From: Pseudomonas orientalis | GTDB lineage: Bacteria; Pseudomonadota; Gammaproteobacteria; Pseudomonadales; Pseudomonadaceae | Assembly (NCBI RefSeq): GCF_022807995.1 | Contig: NZ_CP094351.1 | Coordinates: forward strand, 3,255,001-3,319,000 | DNA length: 64,000 nt | Direction: 5' to 3' | Position numbers and translations under genes: made by a program | The notes under the pieces: model-generated | Database searches by the model: none | What the model saw: only the letters and a program-made list of their open reading frames with translations | What the model was told of the DNA's origin: nothing | Part shown: in pieces, positions 17,740 to 27,201 of the stretch | Layout of the letters: each line of letters starts with the position of its first letter | Numbering within the stretch: position 1 is the stretch's first letter

Positions 17740-18666
17740 TCAGTCAGTGATATAGCGCACACCCGGCCTGGCGCGCTCGTCCACCGTCAACTCAAAAATA
17801 TCCGGCCTGGCGTAGTGCCCCACTACGTCATAGTCATAGCGTGCCCGCACCAACTCATCGGTATCAATCCGCGCCGTCAACAGCCCCGTTTCACCCACAA
17901 GCGGCCCGGCAAGAATGTCGCCCATCGGCCCGACGATCACGCTGCCACCGGCGATCAACGGACGATCCGCCGGCCAATTGGCAACGTCCACGCCCAACGC
18001 CTCGGGCGAGGCCTGCACCTGGCAGGCGCTCACCACAAAGCAGCGCCCTTCATGAGCCACGTGGCGCATGCTCACCTGCCACATCTCGCGCTCGTCCACG
18101 GTCGGCGCGCACCATACCTGCACGCCCTTGGCATACATGGCCGTGCGCAGCAGCGGCATCATGTTTTCCCAGCACACCGCGCCGCCGATGCGCCCTACCG
18201 CCGTGTCGACCACCGGTAACGTGGAGCCATCACCCTTGCCCCAGATCAGCCGTTCGGTGCCGGTGGGCATCAGCTTGCGGTGCTTGGCCACGAGCCCGCC
18301 CGTGGGCTCGAAATACAGCACGGTGCAATACAAAGTGCTGCCACTGCGCTCGATCACGCCGAGCACCAGGCTGGCGCCGGTGCGCGCGGATAACCCGGCC
18401 AGTGCGTCAGTCTCGACGCCGGGTACATCGATAGCATTGGCAAAATAGCGCGCAAAGGCTTCACGACCCTCGGGCAGGCGATACCCCAATTGAGTACCGA
18501 ACCCTTCACCTTTGGGATAGCCGCCCAGCAGCGCCTCAGGCATTACCACCAATTGCGCGCCGCTGCGCTGGATTTCGCCCTCGTAGGCGAGGATCTGTTC
18601 GAGGGTCTCGGCCTTGCCGCCCGGCAGCGAGCCAATTTGTAAAGCAGCCACGGTAGAAACGGACAT
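17740..18666 (-). CDS. Nitrilase (carbon-nitrogen hydrolase family)
   Basis: This 308-residue enzyme has the catalytic triad of true nitrilases: Glu44 ([13 protein letters not shown]), Lys131 ([16 protein letters not shown]) and Cys165 ([14 protein letters not shown]). The CWEN(M)MPL context is characteristic of aliphatic/aromatic nitrilases (nitrile to acid plus ammonia) rather than amidases. The open frame begins at a GTG at 18675. I chose ATG 18666 because GGAG lies 8 nt before it. The LysR gene is divergent with 82 bp between starts, so it is the likely regulator. Confidence 0.9.
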   Translation of the reverse strand: MSVSTVAALQIGSLPGGKAETLEQILAYEGEIQRSGAQLVVMPEALLGGYPKGEGFGTQLGYRLPEGREAFARYFANAIDVPGVETDALAGLSARTGASLVLGVIERSGSTLYCTVLYFEPTGGLVAKHRKLMPTGTERLIWGKGDGSTLPVVDTAVGRIGGAVCWENMMPLLRTAMYAKGVQVWCAPTVDEREMWQVSMRHVAHEGRCFVVSACQVQASPEALGVDVANWPADRPLIAGGSVIVGPMGDILAGPLVGETGLLTARIDTDELVRARYDYDVVGHYARPDIFELTVDERARPGVRYITD

Positions 18667-18748
18667 CACAGTCACTCCAAGTCAGGGGGGTTGCCCATTC
18701 TCCGACCAGGGCCGATCATGAATAAAGCCCACCTCAGTGCTAAATGAT

Positions 18749-19657
18749 ATGAGCCAGATGAATATCGCCCAGGTTGACCTGAACCTGCTCAAAACCTTCG
18801 AAGCCCTGCATGACGAGTCCAGCGCCAGCCGCGCGGCGTTGCGCCTGGGCGTCACCCAATCGGCAATCAGCGCCGGTCTGCGGCGGTTGCGCGAGCTGTA
18901 CGACGATCAGTTGTTTGTGCGTACGGGACGTGGCCTGGCACCGACGACGCGCGCCAATCAATTGAAACCGCTGATCAGCGAAGCGCTGGACCGTTGTCGG
19001 CAAAGCCTGGCGATGATCCACCCGCAGAGCCCGAATTATCAAGGCCGCTCCGTGGTGCTGGGGCTGTCGGATGACTTCGAGATTGCCTATGGCCGTCGTC
19101 TGATGGACAGCGTCGCGCAGCGCCTGCCGAAGTTGCGGGTGATTTTCCGCCAGACCCACAGCCAGATTGTCGCCGACGCCCTGCTCGACCGCAGCCTGGA
19201 CCTGGCCATCAGCGCCGGCGGTTTTGCCGAGCGGCGCCTGAGCCGGCAAGTGCTCGGCGAAGGTGACTACCGCTGCCTGGTGGACCCGGACAGCCTGGCG
19301 CCCAGCCAGCAACACATCGACCTGACGGAGTTCGTCGCGCGCGAGCATGTGCTGGTGTCGTCCGGCGGGTTTATCGGCATTACCGATGAGGGCTTGGCGG
19401 CGCACGGCTTGAGCCGCCAGGTGTGTGCGTCCACCAGCCACTTTGCCGCCGTGGCATTCCTGCTCAAGGGCAGCACGGCGGTGGCGACGATTCCCGGGCA
19501 TGCCGCCGATGCCATCGCCGGCCTGACCGGCTTGCGCGTTCTGCCCTGCCCGCTGGCATTGCCGCGCTATCCGGTGGAGCTGGGCTGGCGTACCCAGGCC
19601 CAGCTTGACCCCTTGTTGTTGAAGGTGCGTGAGGTGATCCAGGCCTGCTTTACTTAG
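18749..19657 (+). CDS. LysR-family transcriptional regulator (beside nitrilase)
   Basis: This 302-residue regulator has an N-terminal winged HTH (DLNLLKTFEALHDESSASRA, then LRLGVTQSAISAGLRRLREL) and a substrate-binding domain from about 90. It resembles the NodD/NahR-like LysR subgroup (VDLNLL start, LRxLRELYDDQLFVRTGRGL). ATG 18749 is preferred over GTG 18737 or ATG 18758; the ribosome site is not decisive. It is divergent from the nitrilase gene. Its last 8 bp overlap the convergent small gene downstream. Confidence 0.87.
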   Translation: MSQMNIAQVDLNLLKTFEALHDESSASRAALRLGVTQSAISAGLRRLRELYDDQLFVRTGRGLAPTTRANQLKPLISEALDRCRQSLAMIHPQSPNYQGRSVVLGLSDDFEIAYGRRLMDSVAQRLPKLRVIFRQTHSQIVADALLDRSLDLAISAGGFAERRLSRQVLGEGDYRCLVDPDSLAPSQQHIDLTEFVAREHVLVSSGGFIGITDEGLAAHGLSRQVCASTSHFAAVAFLLKGSTAVATIPGHAADAIAGLTGLRVLPCPLALPRYPVELGWRTQAQLDPLLLKVREVIQACFT

Positions 19658-19904
19658 CGGCGGCCATCAGTTTGTTGACCTCACTGCGCACCATGTTGGA
19701 GAACTCCGGCGGCGACATGCCGTCAAGTTCGGCACGCACCCATTCGGCCCATTTGCCCTTGCGCTTGGCGCGCTCGCCGAACAACCGGGCGGCTTCGCCC
19801 TTGGCCTTGCCCAGGTTGGTTTGCCACAGGTCGTAGAGACGGGACTTTTCATCTTCCAGCTCGGCGCGTTCGGCGAGGGTCTTGTTGGCGAGATTGAAGC
19901 TCAT
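19650..19904 (-). CDS. Small charged conserved hypothetical protein
   Basis: This 84-residue protein with no membrane segment is rich in Lys, Arg, Glu and Ala and largely helical (LANKTLAERAELEDEKSRLY, LWQTNLGKAKGEAARLFGER, EWVRAELDGMSPPEFSNMVR). I do not recognise a named domain, though the sequence looks like a real pseudomonad protein rather than a shadow. It starts at ATG 19904 with AGGTAATTCACC before it. Its 3' end overlaps the LysR gene by 8 bp. Confidence 0.7.
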   Translation of the reverse strand: MSFNLANKTLAERAELEDEKSRLYDLWQTNLGKAKGEAARLFGERAKRKGKWAEWVRAELDGMSPPEFSNMVRSEVNKLMAAAK

Positions 19905-20067
19905 GGTGAATTACCTGCTGCACAAATAAAGGACATCTTACACTGTAGGTCCAAAGGACCCGATTTGGATTTTGCCGCAAATGGACGGCCAGCAAAATAA
20001 CTGCAACTTTTGCCGGCGCCCGACACTCCATTGTTCACTGCCACATTCACTTTGCAAGGAGTCACAC

Positions 20068-20388
20068 ATGGCCCGCAAAACCGCCGCTCAATCCGTCGAA
20101 GAACAAATCAAGGATCAAGCCTTCAGCGAACTGACTTCGCTGATCGAAGAATCCGACAAACTGCTCAAGAGCAGCGCGTCCCTGGTGGGCGAGGAAGGTG
20201 AAACCCTGCGTGAGCAGGTTGCCATCAAACTCAAGCAAGCCCTGGACTCGGTGTCCAATGTACGTGAGCGCAGCAAGCCGGTGGTAGACGCCACCGAAAC
20301 CTACATCGGTGGTCACCCTTGGCAGACCGTGGCCATTTCCGCAGGCTTTGGCCTGGTGGTAGGCCTGCTGCTCGGTCGTCGTAACTGA
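20068..20388 (+). CDS. DUF883 (ElaB/YqjD-type) membrane protein
   Basis: This 106-residue protein has a long amphipathic helical region (about 10-75: EEQIKDQAFSELTSLIEESD, LLKSSASLVGEEGETLREQV) and one C-terminal membrane anchor (HPWQTVAISAGFGLVVGLLL), ending in the typical GRRN. E. coli relatives ElaB, YqjD and YgaM are tail-anchored inner-membrane proteins that bind stationary-phase ribosomes or protect against stress. ATG 20068 has AAGGAG 9 nt upstream. It is monocistronic, ending in a hairpin. Confidence 0.88.
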   Translation: MARKTAAQSVEEQIKDQAFSELTSLIEESDKLLKSSASLVGEEGETLREQVAIKLKQALDSVSNVRERSKPVVDATETYIGGHPWQTVAISAGFGLVVGLLLGRRN

Positions 20389-20393
20389 TCAGT

Positions 20394-20419
20394 CAGGGCT
20401 GCGCCAAGGTGCAGCCCTG
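20394..20419. terminator. Hairpin between the DUF883 gene and dpkA (convergent)
   Basis: CAGGGCTGC (20394-20402) pairs with GCAGCCCTG (20411-20419), a 9-bp perfect stem with an 8-nt loop, placed exactly between two convergent stop codons. The T-run is poor in both directions. Confidence 0.6.
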
Positions 20420-20420
20420 T

Positions 20421-21452
20421 TCAACCGGCAGCCCACTCTTGAAGCTGCCGTAGATCCTGCGCCCCAAGTTCTATCCCTGTTTCCTGCGACTTCGCCCGTG
20501 CGCGATGGCGCCTATCTCCCGGCAACCGCCGCAACCCGGCCGCATGCATCTGCCGCACCAGTTCCTGGCTGCGCTCGGCAAAGCTTTGCCCGGCCGTTTT
20601 GCTCGGGTCGATCACAATCAGTAACTGGCCGGTCCAGGGCGTACGCGCGCCCGGGTGGTCAGTCCAATCGAATTCGAATGAAAAATTGCCGCCGGTCAAC
20701 GCCGCCGCCAGCAACTCGACCATCATCGACAACGCCGAGCCCTTGTGCCCGCCAAACGGCAACAGCGCGCCGCCTTCAAGAATCGCCTTCGGGTCCTGGG
20801 TGGGCTGGCCCAGGCTGTCCACGCCCATGCCGGGCGGCAGGCGTTCACCCTTGCGCGCAGCGATCTGCACATCGCCATGGGCGATGGCACTGGTGGCCAG
20901 GTCGAACACGATCGGTGCGCCATTGGCCTGGGGCGCAGCAAAGGCGATGGGGTTGGTGCCAAAAAGTGGCCGGTCGGCACCATGGGGTACCACGCACGTC
21001 ATGCTGTTGACCACACTGAGCGCCACCAGTCCCTCTTCGGCAAAGGGCTCGACATCCGGCCACAGCGCGGCAAAGTGATGGGAGTTATGGATTGCCAGCA
21101 ACGCAATACCGGCGCTGCGAGCCTTGCTCACCAACAACCCACGCGCCGCCGCCAGGGCCGGCTGGGCAAAACCATTGCCGGCATCGACCCGTACGAAGCC
21201 TGACGCCACATCGCTGACCGTGGGCACGGCCGCTCCATCGACCCAGCCGCTGGCCAGGGTCGACAGATAACCCGGGATGCGAAAGATACCGTGGCTGTGG
21301 GCGCCATCACGTTCGGCGCTCGCGCAGTTCTGTGCAAGGATCTTCGCCACTTCCGGCGAGGTGCCGTGCCGGACGAAAATCTGTTGGAGCAGCCCCACCA
21401 ACTCAATGAAGCTGATGAAGGCTGGGGCAACTGTCGGAGACTGCGCAGACAT
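20421..21452 (-). CDS. dpkA: DpkA-type delta1-piperideine-2-carboxylate/pyrroline-2-carboxylate reductase
   Basis: This 343-residue protein of the LDH2/MDH2 (YlbC-like) oxidoreductase family reduces the cyclic imines from D-lysine and D-proline to L-pipecolate and L-proline with NADPH. The conserved parts are RDGAHSHGIFRIPGYL (about 47-62, catalytic His), IHNSHHFAALWPDVEPFAEE, VVPHGADRPLFGTNPIAFA, ATSAIAHGDVQIAARKGE and LLPFGGHKGSALSMMVELLA. They match my recollection of P. putida DpkA. ATG 21452 is preferred over the longer frame because GGAGCTTCAA lies immediately before it, giving the length of the characterised enzyme. No lysine-degradation genes are adjacent. Confidence 0.88.
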   Translation of the reverse strand: MSAQSPTVAPAFISFIELVGLLQQIFVRHGTSPEVAKILAQNCASAERDGAHSHGIFRIPGYLSTLASGWVDGAAVPTVSDVASGFVRVDAGNGFAQPALAAARGLLVSKARSAGIALLAIHNSHHFAALWPDVEPFAEEGLVALSVVNSMTCVVPHGADRPLFGTNPIAFAAPQANGAPIVFDLATSAIAHGDVQIAARKGERLPPGMGVDSLGQPTQDPKAILEGGALLPFGGHKGSALSMMVELLAAALTGGNFSFEFDWTDHPGARTPWTGQLLIVIDPSKTAGQSFAERSQELVRQMHAAGLRRLPGDRRHRARAKSQETGIELGAQDLRQLQEWAAG

Positions 21453-21624
21453 TTGAAGCTCCGTTTTTATGATTGGAAGGGGGCAACGAATGGACATCCA
21501 GACCGTCGATTAAACACCACCCACAGCGCTCACTGTCAACTGACGGCGTGACTCAATAGTTAGCCCCCGCCCACCACGGCTGCCTGCCTACCCTGTGTGT
21601 CCCTATTCACGCTGGAAACAGGCG

Positions 21625-24600
21625 ATGACCCGTGTTACCCCGCCGTATTTTTTTGACGAATTCCTGCTGCCCGTCAATCGCTCGGTATTGAGCGAACGCG
21701 AACGCGCCCTGGGGCTTACCGTCAAGGACCTGGAATGGCTGCACGGCGTGTATTACGCCAGTGACGCCAGCCGCCAGGACACGCGCCTGCAGACCCATCC
21801 GATGCGCGTCGAAGAGCTGTTGATCAATAGACCGGGGCAGACTGCGATTGCGCTCGCCGGCGCGTTTGCGATGAGCCCCAGCCCGGACGGTGACAAAGCC
21901 CTGCTGTATACACCCTATGGCGGTATCCAGGTGTTTGACAGCCATGCCGCGCTGCTCGCCGAGGTCAGCCAGGCGCTTGCAGACTCGGTGCAGCGCGTGG
22001 CGTTGCTCGGCTTTCTGTCGATTGCGCAGCGCGACAGCCTGCCGGCGGGAAGCGTCCTGACACTGACGACCTCGCTGATCCCGGGGGCGGTCATGGAAGC
22101 CCAGCAACAAGCCCTGCAGGCCTGCCAAAAGGCCAACGTGCAGTCAGTGCTTGAACACTTGCAGAAGACCCCCACCCTGTCCGACATGCTCGACACACTT
22201 CTCGGAATCATGGCGCGTCCTTACTTCCCTGGCCTGGATCAACGGGAAACGCGGGTAAACTGTTTTATCAAGCGCCCGACGGATACCGACCGACGCTGGA
22301 TCGACTCCCTGACGCTACGTGAGGCGTTCCTGCAGTTTTATGTGAAACATGCCTGGCCTCTGGGGCAAACCCGCGAATTCATCAACCCCCGGCATGTCAC
22401 CACCTACTTCAACCAGACGCAGTTCCAGCAAGACAGCGAGCAATGGGAAATGCTTGTCGAGCAGACCTCCGGCACGCTGTCCAAACTGCTCGACAGTCTG
22501 CTGCAGACCTACTGGAACGAAGACATCGACAATGGAACCTCGCGCCTGGCGCTGTTTGCGCAAGTGCTGGCCGACAAGTTCCGTCTCGATGTGCTGCTCA
22601 AACGCCAGAGCGGCATCCTCAGCGCCGATGAAAGCCACATGCTCCAGGCTCTGCTGCTCAGCGACCAGGATGCGCGCAACGCCTACGCTGGCGAGCTGAG
22701 CGTGGAAAAAGTGCGCGTCTATGCGCCCTACCAGCACTACGTGGAACTGGCCAGTACGCTGATGCTGCATGAAAGCCATGCCTACCTTTACACCCAGTCC
22801 CGTGGTCTGCAGGTGCTCCAGGACCTGGATGACCTCAAAGACACGCTATTGACCATGCTCACGGCGGCCGGACACGAAGACGAACTGCTCAATTTCCTGT
22901 CCCTGGACGAGCGCGACACCTTTATCGGCCTGGACCAGATAAACATTGCCGCACGCCCCGTCAGCGGCCATGTGTTCACCGGCATGATCGAAGACATCAT
23001 CACCAAGCAGATCAGCAACATGAACCATGCCCTGGGCCTGTATCGCAGCAGCGCCGGCCAGCTGGACCTGGAAGCATTGCTCGATTACGCCCTGGACATC
23101 CGCACCATGCTCGACAGTCGCCTGGCGGATCTGGACACCGATGGGCGCTGGACGATACACCCCGTCAGCAGTGGCAATGGCCGCCCCTCCACCGTACAGG
23201 CCGAGCGCGCCAAGCTGCACCAGCAGCGCCTGCAAGCTGCCGAGGACGGGTTGAACATCGAACGCTTGAAACACCCGACATTGCGCAGCATGGTCGCCCT
23301 GGCCCTGGACACGGAACTGCAGACGCGACAACTGGACCTCAAGGCCGATGACGTCTTTATCAACACTTACCCCTCCAGTGCCCAGCAGCGCGAAGAGCGA
23401 CCGCCCGTATCGTCCCTGAGCATGGTTGAACATTTCATCGAGCGCCTGGGCTCGGAGAGCGAGCCGCTTCCTGTGTCTTCCAGGACGGGGTTTTACGAGA
23501 AACGCAGCCAGGGTGTCGCCCTGAAGCTCAATAACATGACCCTCAAGACTTTCAACAACCTGATCGAACGGGTGTTGACGTTATTTGCCGACCACGAGCT
23601 GCGTGACCTGCCGCGCCTGTTTCTGCACAACACCCGCGATAAACACGCGCACTCGATGCTGCTGGGCTTGCGCAGCGAGGCTGACCTGCGATTGCTGGGC
23701 AAGACCCTGCCGACCGGCAGCCATGCCATTCTCGATGCGGTCCTGCGCACCGACAGCCTGGCGCGCCTGACCCGTCATGGGATCAATGGGTTTCTCCCGG
23801 ATGCCTATGCACTGGCATTGCACCAGGGCACGTCCGATGCGTTGCTGCCGCTGGCCAATCTGTTCGTACTGACCGAGCGAGGCGGCCTCGACCCCAGGAA
23901 TTCGGGCCAGGCGATCCTGTGGTCACCCCGGCGTGGTCATGAGGTCTTTCCTTCGGTTACAGCCCTGCGCGACGCACTTACCCAGCGCCTGGCACACCCG
24001 GTCAAACGGCTGACACTGCTGGAAAACCTGCGATTATCCCAGCGCGAGCCCCATCAAGTGTATCGCCTGGCCGCCCTTCTGCGCATTGACGATAACCTGC
24101 TGGACGATCGCCTGAAGGCCTACGGCGACAATGTGATGGACGCGGTGGACCAATTGCTGACCATGGACTTGCCCGCGCGCGCAGCGCAGGACCGCCTGGA
24201 TGCAATCCTGGAGATGCCTGCCCCCACCAATCTGGGACGGGCCAAGGCGCTGGCCGAAGCAATGATCACCCAACAACTGCTGCCCGTGTGGCTGGCAATG
24301 GCGCCCGCCAAAGAGCAGATTTACCATGCAGAACTGCTTGAGCAATACCGCAACAGTGCTCCGGAAGAGGAGGATTACCTGCATGGCATTCCAACCATTC
24401 GCGAGCACACCTTTTCCGCCTTGCTGAAGCTGCTCCAGGCTCGCTTCCCCAAGCACACCATCAGCCCCGACGACGTACTGATTCCCGTGCACCAGGCCCT
24501 CGATCTCCACACCTGCAGCCTGACCGATTTTGCCTTGCGCCACTGGCCGGACCTGAACAGTCAGATTATCCGCCCGCGCTCGCGCACCGCCATGGCGCTG

Positions 24601-26763
24601 CCCAACACTCTGGATGCCAGCGCCGTGATCCAGATGGTCCGGCAGCTGGACTTGAAATCGGTCTACCAGAAGCGCTTGCAAACCGAGCTGGACACCCGCA
24701 CAGAGGCTGCACGCCAACGTCGGCGCCGGTTCTGCCGGCAATTGCCATGGCAGGTATTGCACTACGCCCACGAGCAACATCTGCAAGAACGTCTGTCAAC
24801 CGAGGCGCTGGGCTTGGTCCAGCAGGTATTCGACATGCCTGACACCCTGGCACGTGCGGCGCTGGCAGGCGCATCGACGCTGATACGGCCCCTGGAGTTG
24901 GTGGCGACCGCGGGCGCCGCTGCCGCCAAGGTGCTGGGCATGTACCTGATCAGCGGCGAAAATAAAAATACCGGTCCGGTGGTGTTATATGCGCCTTACA
25001 GTGAACACCATGTGCTCAAGCAGTACGACAGCGAGCAAGCGCTGCTGGATGAAGTGGAAAGACCGGGAGAACTGCAGGAATGGGTCATCCAGCACTTGGA
25101 GGATCCGCACCAGGATGTTTACCGCCACTTGCTCAAAAGCAACCGTTATCGCACCTCGGATATCGGCCTTGCCTCATCCGCGGTAACCGGCAATCTGCTG
25201 CATTTTCTGTTCAGCGAGAACACGCTGATCCTGCTCAAAATGCTCGCCTGCCAGTTCGAAAGAGGCTCAAAGCTGCTCTGGGATAACGCAGTCAGCCTGT
25301 TCGGCAAGGGCATTCCGACGGCCGTGCACTTCATGGCGGGAAAACTCGCCTATCCGCTGGTGGTATGGCGCAGCTACACGCTGGTCAAGCGCTCAATGGA
25401 AGCACTGCAACTGCATCAGTGGAAAGCCGCGATGAAGGATTTCATCCTGGCCGTGGTGCAAATGGCCGCGTTGTACAGCGAGCTCGACGGCAGCGAAACC
25501 CCGCCCCCCGGTGACGCTGAAGTCGTCGACCTGCCGCAGGGCAAACTGCCCACAGCCATTATCCCCGGACTGCACGACGTCACCGCGATCTCGCGGACAC
25601 GATTGCAGCGTTTGGAGGACTACGACATTGCCCTGAAGGACCTGGAGCTGGACACCTCTACCCACGTCTACAAGGCTAAGGCCAGCGCCAAAGACTATGT
25701 ACCGCTGGCAGGCAAGGTATATCCGGTGAAGAAAACCAGGGATCACTGGCGCCTGGAGAACAACGATCAGCAGGGCCCCTATGTGGGGCGCAATTCAGAT
25801 GGCCAATGGGTGTTGGACCTGAGCCTGCACAAGCCCCGCTTCGGCCAGGCCTGGACGCGTCACAAAACGCAACGGGCCCAACGGCGCGAGATCAATATTC
25901 AAGCGCAGGGCATAAAGGCGATTGCCGCATTATCGAGCTGGAAAGCCCAAGCTGTGGACGAAGCGTTGAATGTGGCGACTTACTACGCCGTCAACTGCAA
26001 GCGCAACATCCAGCATTTCGCAGAGCTGCTCACACCTGATAGCCGAGTCGGCCTGTTTTTATGCGACCTGTTCGGCACTATCAACCTGACTTCGGAGCAG
26101 GTAAAGAAAATTGAAAACCTCATCGACGGGATACTGGATGAGTTAAGCGACCCCACTTTGATCAGCCCTGACTCAATGCGTCTTGTCAGCGGTGAAAGCA
26201 TGAAGGACCCCACGAATGACTATGCGATGGTCCTTGTCGATGACAGTGAGCGCAGAGTGTTTTTGTTCGAACGTTTCTTCGATCCGGACCTGGCGGAATA
26301 CGCCAACATTTTGAATGCACCCTTCGACATGTTTGCTCACGCCAGGGCTTGCACGCTGATTCATGAGCTGACGCATTTGAGACTCGAGACCGAAGACATC
26401 GCCTACCTGCGCAGCATGGAACCGTTCCGCGACCTGATCGATATAGCTAAGCCGGGTGCTCAGGCGGTGAAGACACGCCAGGACGATTTGCAGACCACCG
26501 CACTCTCCACCCTGACGCCGGCCAGTATGTTGTTCAAGACATGGGATGACATATCCAACACTTGGGAGGATTACGGCGTCTTGACCACTACCCACTACCT
26601 CAAGCGCAAAGTCCTGAAGATAACGGGGGCCAAGACCCTGACCGAGGCCCGGCAGATCTTCATGAGCAATATCGACAAACGCATCGAGGTCATTCTGTCC
26701 AACGCCGACTCAGTCACTTACCTGATTACGCACCTGGGGCGCATGCTTGATGTGGGGGCCTGA
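21625..26763 (+). CDS. Giant toxin-like protein with C-terminal HExxH metallopeptidase motif (DUF6543/dermonecrotic-toxin type)
   Basis: This is the longest gene in the window, 1,712 residues from ATG 21625; a GTG at 21595 is the other option. There is no signal peptide. It is largely helical. A motif of the form [LV]LYxP...G...F.S...L, followed by a helix, appears three times: near 93 (LLYTPYGGIQVFDSHAALLA), near 764 (ILWSPRRGHEVFPSVTALRD) and near 1119 (VVLYAPYSEHHVLKQYDSEQ). This layout is what I associate with large pseudomonad proteins annotated DUF6543 or dermonecrotic toxin. Hydrophobic helices occur near 1088-1112. The C-terminal ~200 residues hold a zinc-peptidase motif HELTH at 1580-1584 within ARACTLIHELTHLRLETEDI. 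The gene is monocistronic with no visible immunity, chaperone or secretion gene. Protease activity and toxicity are inference. Confidence 0.72.
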   Translation: MTRVTPPYFFDEFLLPVNRSVLSERERALGLTVKDLEWLHGVYYASDASRQDTRLQTHPMRVEELLINRPGQTAIALAGAFAMSPSPDGDKALLYTPYGGIQVFDSHAALLAEVSQALADSVQRVALLGFLSIAQRDSLPAGSVLTLTTSLIPGAVMEAQQQALQACQKANVQSVLEHLQKTPTLSDMLDTLLGIMARPYFPGLDQRETRVNCFIKRPTDTDRRWIDSLTLREAFLQFYVKHAWPLGQTREFINPRHVTTYFNQTQFQQDSEQWEMLVEQTSGTLSKLLDSLLQTYWNEDIDNGTSRLALFAQVLADKFRLDVLLKRQSGILSADESHMLQALLLSDQDARNAYAGELSVEKVRVYAPYQHYVELASTLMLHESHAYLYTQSRGLQVLQDLDDLKDTLLTMLTAAGHEDELLNFLSLDERDTFIGLDQINIAARPVSGHVFTGMIEDIITKQISNMNHALGLYRSSAGQLDLEALLDYALDIRTMLDSRLADLDTDGRWTIHPVSSGNGRPSTVQAERAKLHQQRLQAAEDGLNIERLKHPTLRSMVALALDTELQTRQLDLKADDVFINTYPSSAQQREERPPVSSLSMVEHFIERLGSESEPLPVSSRTGFYEKRSQGVALKLNNMTLKTFNNLIERVLTLFADHELRDLPRLFLHNTRDKHAHSMLLGLRSEADLRLLGKTLPTGSHAILDAVLRTDSLARLTRHGINGFLPDAYALALHQGTSDALLPLANLFVLTERGGLDPRNSGQAILWSPRRGHEVFPSVTALRDALTQRLAHPVKRLTLLENLRLSQREPHQVYRLAALLRIDDNLLDDRLKAYGDNVMDAVDQLLTMDLPARAAQDRLDAILEMPAPTNLGRAKALAEAMITQQLLPVWLAMAPAKEQIYHAELLEQYRNSAPEEEDYLHGIPTIREHTFSALLKLLQARFPKHTISPDDVLIPVHQALDLHTCSLTDFALRHWPDLNSQIIRPRSRTAMALPNTLDASAVIQMVRQLDLKSVYQKRLQTELDTRTEAARQRRRRFCRQLPWQVLHYAHEQHLQERLSTEALGLVQQVFDMPDTLARAALAGASTLIRPLELVATAGAAAAKVLGMYLISGENKNTGPVVLYAPYSEHHVLKQYDSEQALLDEVERPGELQEWVIQHLEDPHQDVYRHLLKSNRYRTSDIGLASSAVTGNLLHFLFSENTLILLKMLACQFERGSKLLWDNAVSLFGKGIPTAVHFMAGKLAYPLVVWRSYTLVKRSMEALQLHQWKAAMKDFILAVVQMAALYSELDGSETPPPGDAEVVDLPQGKLPTAIIPGLHDVTAISRTRLQRLEDYDIALKDLELDTSTHVYKAKASAKDYVPLAGKVYPVKKTRDHWRLENNDQQGPYVGRNSDGQWVLDLSLHKPRFGQAWTRHKTQRAQRREINIQAQGIKAIAALSSWKAQAVDEALNVATYYAVNCKRNIQHFAELLTPDSRVGLFLCDLFGTINLTSEQVKKIENLIDGILDELSDPTLISPDSMRLVSGESMKDPTNDYAMVLVDDSERRVFLFERFFDPDLAEYANILNAPFDMFAHARACTLIHELTHLRLETEDIAYLRSMEPFRDLIDIAKPGAQAVKTRQDDLQTTALSTLTPASMLFKTWDDISNTWEDYGVLTTTHYLKRKVLKITGAKTLTEARQIFMSNIDKRIEVILSNADSVTYLITHLGRMLDVGA

Positions 26764-26773
26764 GCAGGCCCCC
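26754..26773. terminator. Hairpin spanning the stop codon of the toxin-like gene
   Basis: GGGGGCC (26754-26760) and GGCCCCC (26767-26773) form a 7-bp GC stem. The 6-nt loop contains the TGA stop. There is no T-run. It lies between convergent genes and may limit read-through. Confidence 0.5.
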
Positions 26774-26783
26774 AGCGGGCGGA

Positions 26784-27053
26784 TCAGTCTTTCTGATCAC
26801 GCAGGATATTGCCCGAAGCGCCGTCGATACGAGCTTCGTAGACGGTGCCATCGGATTTGCGGCCCTTGACTTCCCAATAGCCGTTGTCGTCCGCTTCAGC
26901 GGCGTAGACTTCGACATAGCCCGCTTTGGTCTTCGCCACTTCAATGGCTTTTTCAATGGTGATCCAGCCCGCGCCCGGCTTGTCTGCCAGGGCAGCGCCG
27001 GCACTCAGCAAGGCGGTAGTGGCACACAGGGCAGCTAAGGTTTTCTTCAACAT
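26784..27053 (-). CDS. PepSY-domain periplasmic protein
   Basis: This 89-residue protein has a Sec signal peptide (about 1-24, ending AALA). A single PepSY domain follows: ITIEKAIEVAKTKAGY, then EADDNGYWEVKGRKSDGTVY and EARIDGASGNILRDQKD. Small exported PepSY proteins are thought to bind or inhibit proteases or to sense the envelope; this one has no known partner. ATG 27053 is chosen over the longer frame because GGAGTACCAAC precedes it. It faces the toxin-like gene tail to tail, 20 bp apart. Confidence 0.86.
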   Translation of the reverse strand: MLKKTLAALCATTALLSAGAALADKPGAGWITIEKAIEVAKTKAGYVEVYAAEADDNGYWEVKGRKSDGTVYEARIDGASGNILRDQKD

Positions 27054-27201
27054 GTTGGTACTCCATAGTTGACGACAGGTTATTTCCTGAATTTTTAGGC
27101 GCACTCAAACAAGAATAAGTTCCAATTGATGTGCAATCGCCATGATGCTGTTCTCGCCGCGTGCCTCAGAAGGTTAGAATGCGGGAAATCAGGATGAGTC
27201 A

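Noticed and set aside
21595..21624. GTG 21595 as start of the giant toxin-like protein
   Set aside because: It adds ten residues with no ribosome site; ATG 21625 has GGAAACAGGCG upstream and begins a more typical N-terminus, though the evidence is modest.
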